Shown here: in pieces, positions 55,530 to 60,577 of the stretch
How positions within the stretch are numbered: the stretch's first letter is position 1
How the letters are laid out: every line of letters begins with the position of its first letter
NCBI RefSeq assembly: GCF_009664855.1
Contig: NZ_CP045928.1
Location: forward strand, 946,107 to 1,006,683
Length of the DNA: 60,577 bases
Reading direction: 5' to 3'
DNA from: Flavobacterium sp. SLB02
GTDB lineage: Bacteria; Bacteroidota; Bacteroidia; Flavobacteriales; Flavobacteriaceae
Made by a program: the position numbers and the translations under genes
Notes under the pieces: model-generated
What the model saw: the letters and a program-made list of their open reading frames with translations, nothing else
Databases searched by the model: none
What the model was told of the DNA's origin: nothing

Positions 55530-56540
55530 TCAAACAGATTCCCGGATTATTAATTTGCCTTTTTTAAGGCTTTTTTCAATTTCATATTTCTCCATATCTG
55601 CCATCTGACTCATTAATAACTGTATGGATTTAACAGCGATATCTTCAATAGGCTGTGCAATAACAGTGATGGATGGTGTATGCAACTTAAAACTGTCATG
55701 ATCATCAAAACTAATAACCGAAATATCTTCCGGAATTTTGATTCCCATTTTTTTAAAAGCCAGAAGTCCTGCCAATCCCAAATAATTTGTTAAGAACAAA
55801 ACAGCATCAATATTTGTATTTTTTTCAAAAAAACTTACTACTGCCGCGATTCTCGTTTCTTCATTACTACGGTACTCCATATGAAGTACAAGTGACTCAT
55901 CATAAATTCCTTTTTCTTTTAAGGCATCCCGATAACCGTCTTCTCTTAATTTCATCTGAACCATTCCAGAGCTACTATTTACCACAGCTATATTTTTACA
56001 GCCTTTATTGATCAAAAAATTTGTGGCTGTATTAGCTGCTTCGTAGTTATCCATCACAACATGGCTTACTCTTTGACCCGGAAAATACCTATCGATTAAT
56101 ACAACAGGTTTTTTCAATTTTAAAAGAAGATCTATTTTCTCTTCAAGATTTTGCGTTGGCGTAATAATAAAACCATCTACATTTGCTTGCAAAAGACTAT
56201 GCATCAACTCCTCAGAACGTTCATCATCTCCACCAGTACTACAATAAAAAACTCTGTAATCTATGCTTTTAGCTTCATCTTCTATAACCCTGGCAAGATC
56301 TGCAAAAAACTGATTCGAAATATCTTCAACAATAAGTCCGATAGATCTTGTCTTTCCAGTTCTAAGGCTGGTTGCAATCATGCTGGGTCTGTAGTTAAGC
56401 TTCTCAGCAACTCCCTGCACTTTTTTAATTACCGCAGGACTGATTCCCATTTTCTCGCCTTTATTATTAATGACAAAAGATACAGTAGATATAGACACTT
56501 GCGCCTCTGTGGCAATATCCTTAATAGTAATCTTTTTCAT
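55530..56540 (-). CDS. LacI/GalR-family transcriptional regulator 2
   Basis: This 336-residue protein has a helix-turn-helix (TIKDIATEAQVSISTVSFVINNKG), hinge (NYRPSMIATSLRTGKT) and periplasmic-binding-protein-like domain with ISVISFDDHDSFKLHTPSITVIAQP. It is a paralogue of regulator 1 at the opposite end of the cluster. Its own upstream region (56606-56624) and those of susC2 and GH97 carry CTAAA-CG-ATTTAG-like palindromes, fitting autoregulation and control of a mannose regulon. The effector is unknown; mannose or a mannosyl disaccharide is likely. Confidence 0.92.
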   Translation of the reverse strand: MKKITIKDIATEAQVSISTVSFVINNKGEKMGISPAVIKKVQGVAEKLNYRPSMIATSLRTGKTRSIGLIVEDISNQFFADLARVIEDEAKSIDYRVFYCSTGGDDERSEELMHSLLQANVDGFIITPTQNLEEKIDLLLKLKKPVVLIDRYFPGQRVSHVVMDNYEAANTATNFLINKGCKNIAVVNSSSGMVQMKLREDGYRDALKEKGIYDESLVLHMEYRSNEETRIAAVVSFFEKNTNIDAVLFLTNYLGLAGLLAFKKMGIKIPEDISVISFDDHDSFKLHTPSITVIAQPIEDIAVKSIQLLMSQMADMEKYEIEKSLKKGKLIIRESV

Positions 56541-56848
56541 TTAGCGAATTAATTTTTCATTAACTTGTTGTTAATTGTATCACAAATATATATATAAAAA
56601 TAAATACTAAAACGATTTTGTAGTTATTTTTTTTAAACAAATCATTATTTTAGAGTTAATTAAACATAGAATCATTAGTATTTACAGGTATTTTTTTAAT
56701 TACGCCAAAATAAAAGTTATTCTTTTAGTATGAATAATCTGCAATAAAAAAATTAGCACAGTCACAAAGTTTCCCTTTTTAATATTTCCTTGCGACTCTT
56801 CTCTTTTATGAAAACAAACAAACTCAAAAGTTTCCTTCGATTCTATTT
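56541..56848. other. Upstream region of LacI regulator 2
   Basis: No gene. It includes the operator-like sequence at 56606-56624 and AT-rich DNA; 56640-56848 shows no recognisable motif beyond A/T runs. The ManA gene ends at its right end. Confidence 0.45.
56606..56624. promoter_or_regulatory. LacI-type operator upstream of regulator 2
   Basis: ACTAAAACGATTTTGTAGT shares the ACTAAAACGATTT core with the susC2 site. It lies 66 bp before the regulator start, consistent with autoregulation. Symmetry is imperfect. Confidence 0.5.
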
Positions 56849-57817
56849 TTACAAAATGAATACTTCTAAAATTGAAGCTGAACCATTTAAGCTATAAGTA
56901 TGCATGTCTGCTGGAATTAACACTGTATCGCCCTTCTTATATTTATATGTTACATTCTCAAATCTAATTTCAAAAGAACCTTCAATACACATATAAACTG
57001 TAAAATTATCTCCGTTTTTACTCACTTCAATTTTTCTGTCAAGCGGAAGAAAGTTCGTTGTAAAATAAGGACAATCTACCACTACATTTGATTGATTTGA
57101 AGTCGTTTGGTATTTCTTGTATGTATCAACTTTATTGTAATTAATCGCATCAAGGGCCAGATCAACATGTAATTCTCTTTTATTTCCCTGAGCATCTACT
57201 CGGTCAAAATCATACAATCGATATGTAATGTCTGATGTCTGCTGAATCTCAGCCACAACCAATCCTGCACCTATTGCATGAACTGTTCCTGTTTCCAGAA
57301 AAAACACATCGCCAGCTTTAACTTTTACATCATCAAGAATAGAAACCAAAGTTTTACTATGAAGATTTTCCAAATATTCATCTTTGCTTGAATTCTCTTT
57401 AAAACCTACAATAATGCGTGCATCAGTGTCTGCCTGCATTACATACCACATTTCGGTTTTACCAAAAGAATTATGACGTTCTTTTGCTAATTTATCATTT
57501 GGATGAACTTGTATCGATAAATCTTCTCTTGCATCTAGGTATTTAAAAAGCAAAGGAAATTGATTTCCAAATCTTGCATAAACTGCTGTCCCTAAAATTT
57601 CGTTTGGTGATTGATCAATTAACTCTGTTAATGATTTTCCTTTTAATAGTCCATTTGCAACAACACTCACATCGCCTTCTACTGTAGATAATTCCCAGCT
57701 TTCTCCCGTAATTTCAGAAACAATTGGCTTATTAAGAACTGTTTTTAATTTTTCTCCACCCCAAATTCTGTCTTTCAGAATTGGTTCAAATTGCAAAGGG
57801 TAAACTTTTGTGCTCAT
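56849..57817 (-). CDS. manA: Mannose-6-phosphate isomerase, class I
   Basis: This 322-residue cytoplasmic cupin metalloenzyme interconverts mannose-6-phosphate and fructose-6-phosphate. Zinc ligands are in place: QVHPND (Q103, H105), GKTEMWY (E122) and GTVHAIGAG (H180). The YRLYDFDR block follows. A compact form with short second half is typical of Bacteroidota and Firmicutes enzymes. It receives the product of the ROK kinase from mannose set free by GH92, GH125 and GH2 enzymes. It is located between regulator 2 and GH97. Confidence 0.92.
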   Translation of the reverse strand: MSTKVYPLQFEPILKDRIWGGEKLKTVLNKPIVSEITGESWELSTVEGDVSVVANGLLKGKSLTELIDQSPNEILGTAVYARFGNQFPLLFKYLDAREDLSIQVHPNDKLAKERHNSFGKTEMWYVMQADTDARIIVGFKENSSKDEYLENLHSKTLVSILDDVKVKAGDVFFLETGTVHAIGAGLVVAEIQQTSDITYRLYDFDRVDAQGNKRELHVDLALDAINYNKVDTYKKYQTTSNQSNVVVDCPYFTTNFLPLDRKIEVSKNGDNFTVYMCIEGSFEIRFENVTYKYKKGDTVLIPADMHTYSLNGSASILEVFIL

Positions 57818-58054
57818 TTTATATTTTTTATTAGTATCGACTTCTTTTTTTTGCCACGAATTTTCACTAATTAATCTGTATAAATCCGTTTAGTACATGT
57901 CATCCTCGTGCCATTTCTCAAACTTTTTCTCTCGCAGATTTGGCAGATTAAGCAGACTTTTTTTTAGAAAAATATTAGAAGGAAAAAAATCGTTTAATCC
58001 GTGTTTTCGCTTTAACGCATCTGTGTCATCCGTGTATCAGTTCTCAAACAATAT
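57818..58054. other. Intergenic region with repeat-like text
   Basis: Phrases such as TTTGCCACGAATTTTCAC, CTCGCAGATTTGGCAGATTA and CATCTGTGTCATCCGTG belong to degenerate intergenic repeats common in Bacteroidota. No gene is seen. Confidence 0.5.
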
Positions 58055-60157
58055 TTACTTTAAAGAAATAGCAACTCCGCCACTCGCTGCCAGTTTTTGT
58101 TTTAGTTTGGTTTTGCTATTGACGCTCATTTTTCGGATGTTATACGATTGTGGATTCGTTTTATAATCCGCTGTTTTTCCATCTTCGTAAATTATTGCTG
58201 TGTATGATTTTCCGGCTGGCAAAAAGCTAAAATCAATCAAAGCTGTCCGTGAATTTTCATCTGTTATTCCACCTACAAACCATTCTTGTTTTCCTTTAGT
58301 TTTTCTTGCAATTGTGATATAATCGCCGGGTTCCGCTTCCAAAATATAAGTCTCATCCCAATCAAGTGCCACATCTTTTATAAACTGAAAAGCATCTTTG
58401 AAACGCATATAATTTTCCGGTAAATCTGCCGCCATTTGCAACGGACTATACATTGTAACGTACAGTGCCAATTGCTTGACAAGTGTTGTACTCAACTTAT
58501 TCTTCTTAGATCCATACACTGATAAATCTCCCTGAAAAATTCCTGGCGTATAATCCATTGGACCTCCCATTAATCGGGTAAAAGGCAAAATCGTAGTGTG
58601 ATCGGGATGAATTCCTTCCATAGATTCAAACTCAGTTCCACGTGCCGATTCCTGAGCAAACCAGTTAGGATACGTGCGATGTAAACCTGTTGGTCGAACA
58701 GCTTCGTGAGAATCTACCATGATTTTATGTTTTGCAGCCTCTTTGGCTACATAAATATAATGATTGACCATTTGCTGTCCGTCATGATGTTCTCCTCTTG
58801 GAATAATTGGCCCAACATAACCTGTTTTTACAGCATTGTAATTATTATCAACCATGAAGTTTAAAGCGTCATTTAGTTGTCGTTCGTATTCGGCTGTTGA
58901 AGATGTGGTTTCATGATGCATGATAATTTTCACATTCTTCTTGCTTGCATATTGGCTTAAATCTTTTACATCAAAATCCGGATATGCTTTTGTAAAACTA
59001 TAAATGCGTTCTTTCTTAAAAGCTGTATTATCCTCCCAACCTTGATTCCATCCTTCTACTAAAACGGCGTCAAAACCATTTGTTGCAGCAAAATCAATAT
59101 ATTCTTTTACATGTTTTGTATTTGCTCCGTGTGTATTATTAGGTTTTAATTTGGAGAAATCTGTTGCACCAATCACAACATCCTGATTATCCGAATATGC
59201 CCATGTAGAACCTCCTCCAGTAAAATATTCCCACCAAACACCAATATATTTAACGGGTTTAATCCATGAAACATCTTCAAAATTACATGGTTCATTAAGA
59301 TTTAAAATCATTTTTGAAGCCAGAATATTTCTCGCATCATCACTCACTACAATTGTTCGCCAAGGCGTAAAACTACCAGTCTGAATATATCCTTTATTAC
59401 CTACAGCATCAGGAACAAGATGGGAACTTAGTGAAAAAGTCTTATCGTCGAGATTAAGACACATTGCAGGATAATTTTTTAAAGCTGCTTCGTGAATATT
59501 GATGTAAAGTCCATCATTTGTTTTCATCATCAAAGGCGTTTGTGTAGCCAAATTTTTAATCGTTGTTTGGGCGGCCAAAGAAACATGAGTTGCATTATAT
59601 ACGAGAGACTCCATCTCAGATATTTTAGAGGTCGTATAACTATATTCATTCGTATCATAATCTCCCGGAATCCAAAAAAGTTTATGATCTCCCGTTAAAT
59701 TAAACTCGGTGGTTTCTTCCTGAATAATAAAATGACGTAAATTATCTTGTACCGGAAACTCGTATCTAAAACCTAAACCGTCATTAAACAAACGGAAATA
59801 AATCAATATTTTTCGATTGCTTTTATTCTGAACAAGATCAGCTTTCAACTCATTGTAGTGATTTCTAATTTCTTTTTGTTCTCCTAACAGCGGTTTCCAA
59901 ATACTATTTTCGGTTTGAAATTTTGTATTCACAATCTGAAAATCTTTATTGAGCATAATATCTGATTTCAAAACAAAACCTAATTTACTCTCTTTGATTA
60001 CTTCTTTTTTCTTGAAATTTAGAGTATAAACCGGCGTTCCTTCTTTGTTTATATTGAAAGTCAAAACCAGATTTCCATCAGGAGATTTTAATTCCTGAGC
60101 ATTTAGAAATGCATTAAAAGTAATAACAAAAAAAAAGATAAGAAATATATTTCTCAT
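58055..60157 (-). CDS. GH97 alpha-glucosidase (SusB-like, inverting type), secreted
   Basis: This 700-residue protein has a signal peptide (NAFLNAQ), an N-terminal beta-sandwich (LKSPDGNLVLTFNI), a TIM barrel and a C-terminal sandwich. The acidic motifs SHEAVRPTGLHRTYPNW and ESARGTEFESM match the inverting GH97 group (alpha-glucosidase); the retaining alpha-galactosidase group has a different pattern here. GGSTWAYSDNQD and FTRLMGGPMDYTPGIF are conserved. A perfect 20-bp palindrome 20 bp upstream ties it to regulator 2. Substrate could be starch-like alpha-glucan or the glucose caps of immature high-mannose N-glycans. Confidence 0.92.
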   Translation of the reverse strand: MRNIFLIFFFVITFNAFLNAQELKSPDGNLVLTFNINKEGTPVYTLNFKKKEVIKESKLGFVLKSDIMLNKDFQIVNTKFQTENSIWKPLLGEQKEIRNHYNELKADLVQNKSNRKILIYFRLFNDGLGFRYEFPVQDNLRHFIIQEETTEFNLTGDHKLFWIPGDYDTNEYSYTTSKISEMESLVYNATHVSLAAQTTIKNLATQTPLMMKTNDGLYINIHEAALKNYPAMCLNLDDKTFSLSSHLVPDAVGNKGYIQTGSFTPWRTIVVSDDARNILASKMILNLNEPCNFEDVSWIKPVKYIGVWWEYFTGGGSTWAYSDNQDVVIGATDFSKLKPNNTHGANTKHVKEYIDFAATNGFDAVLVEGWNQGWEDNTAFKKERIYSFTKAYPDFDVKDLSQYASKKNVKIIMHHETTSSTAEYERQLNDALNFMVDNNYNAVKTGYVGPIIPRGEHHDGQQMVNHYIYVAKEAAKHKIMVDSHEAVRPTGLHRTYPNWFAQESARGTEFESMEGIHPDHTTILPFTRLMGGPMDYTPGIFQGDLSVYGSKKNKLSTTLVKQLALYVTMYSPLQMAADLPENYMRFKDAFQFIKDVALDWDETYILEAEPGDYITIARKTKGKQEWFVGGITDENSRTALIDFSFLPAGKSYTAIIYEDGKTADYKTNPQSYNIRKMSVNSKTKLKQKLAASGGVAISLK

Positions 60158-60177
60158 AACAGAAGGTGTTTCAATAG

Positions 60178-60197
60178 TTGCTAAATCGATTTAGCAA
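60178..60197. promoter_or_regulatory. Perfect LacI-type operator upstream of GH97
   Basis: A perfect 20-bp palindrome (half-site TTGCTAAATC) is centred on CG, 20 bp before the GH97 start. It has the same CTAAA-CG-TTTAG design as at 55454 and 56606, and its position over the 5' leader fits a repressor site. Confidence 0.7.
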
Positions 60198-60577
60198 ACA
60201 TAATGAAATTTATTAAATATCTCCGAGTCTTCCCTTAATAAAATTTCACCCTCGGTATCCAGTATCACATACGAAAAAGTGATAACAGTACTTAACAGAT
60301 AATAATTGGTAACCTAAAACAACAAGACATTTTAATGAGTTTACTATAGGCGAAACTTTTCTAAAATCTGTACTGATAATCTATCGATAAATATTTTTTT
60401 TCACTACAGTATTAAGATAAATTGCAGAGTTTTAAATCCGAATCCGAGACCAATAAATTAAATTCTACCTACGGCTCAAATCTATTAGAATTAAAATTTC
60501 TGTTTGAATTAGTACTTAAAATTTATCACATGAAAATGGACATGTTATTTCTTCTTTATAATTTTTTGCGTAAATGG
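60198..60577. other. Right edge, no gene recognised
   Basis: These 380 bp are AT-rich and show no convincing reading frame, RNA or mobile-element signature. GATAATCTATCGATAAATA near 60388 is a weak palindromic stretch. A gene could begin beyond the edge. Confidence 0.4.

Overview
The window looks like a chromosomal segment from Flavobacterium or a close relative in the Flavobacteriaceae (Bacteroidota). The evidence is AT-rich DNA, SusC/SusD pairs, lipoprotein and RR-type signal peptides on sugar hydrolases, a tRNA promoter of the Bacteroidota type (TTTG, then TAnnTTTG), and several intergenic repeat families of the kind seen in flavobacteria. Apart from the toxin-antitoxin pair and one two-component system, every confident protein gene is on the minus strand.

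Region 1 (1-2200) holds a tRNA-Tyr gene. Its 3' end plus terminator is repeated about 1.9 kb downstream. The islet between the copies contains nested insertion-sequence debris (ISL3-like and IS6-like) and an intact ParD/ParE-type toxin-antitoxin pair with a perfect 24-bp palindrome upstream. This resembles the scar of an element that integrated at a tRNA; no integrase remains.

Region 2 (2222-40731) is read mostly leftward and encodes machinery suited to complex, fucosylated N-glycans. It contains a LacI regulator, an M28 peptidase, a mutarotase, a sialidase-like lipoprotein, a truncated sugar permease, a SusCD pair, GH3, two GH92, two GH29, GH20, GH2 beta-galactosidase, two glycosylasparaginases, a GHL10-like lipoprotein, a CBM9-like protein, a GH130 phosphorylase, an SSS symporter and a NagB/PIG-L fusion. 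A LytS/LytTR-type two-component system sits divergently in the middle.

Region 3 (40860-60157) handles mannose: ROK kinase, GH125, two more GH92, a shortened GH2 beta-mannosidase, a second SusCD pair, a second LacI regulator, mannose-6-phosphate isomerase and GH97. Palindromic LacI-type sites lie upstream of susC2, of the regulator and of GH97.

Inferred pathway: antennae are trimmed by sialidase-like protein, beta-galactosidase, hexosaminidase and fucosidases. Mannose is removed by GH92 and GH125 enzymes, and the Man-beta-GlcNAc core by GH2 or GH130. The GlcNAc-Asn stub is cleaved by glycosylasparaginases, and the monosaccharides enter metabolism through ROK, ManA and the NagB-like protein. 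No PNGase or recognisable GH18/GH85 endoglycosidase is present, so removal of glycan from peptide either happens elsewhere or uses the glycosylasparaginases plus the uncharacterised GHL10-like protein. The most unusual items are the beta-mannosidase that appears to lack both Ig-like domains, the NagB-like fusion with a substituted active-site motif, the GHL10/CBM9/asparaginase/GH130/symporter block, and the tRNA islet.
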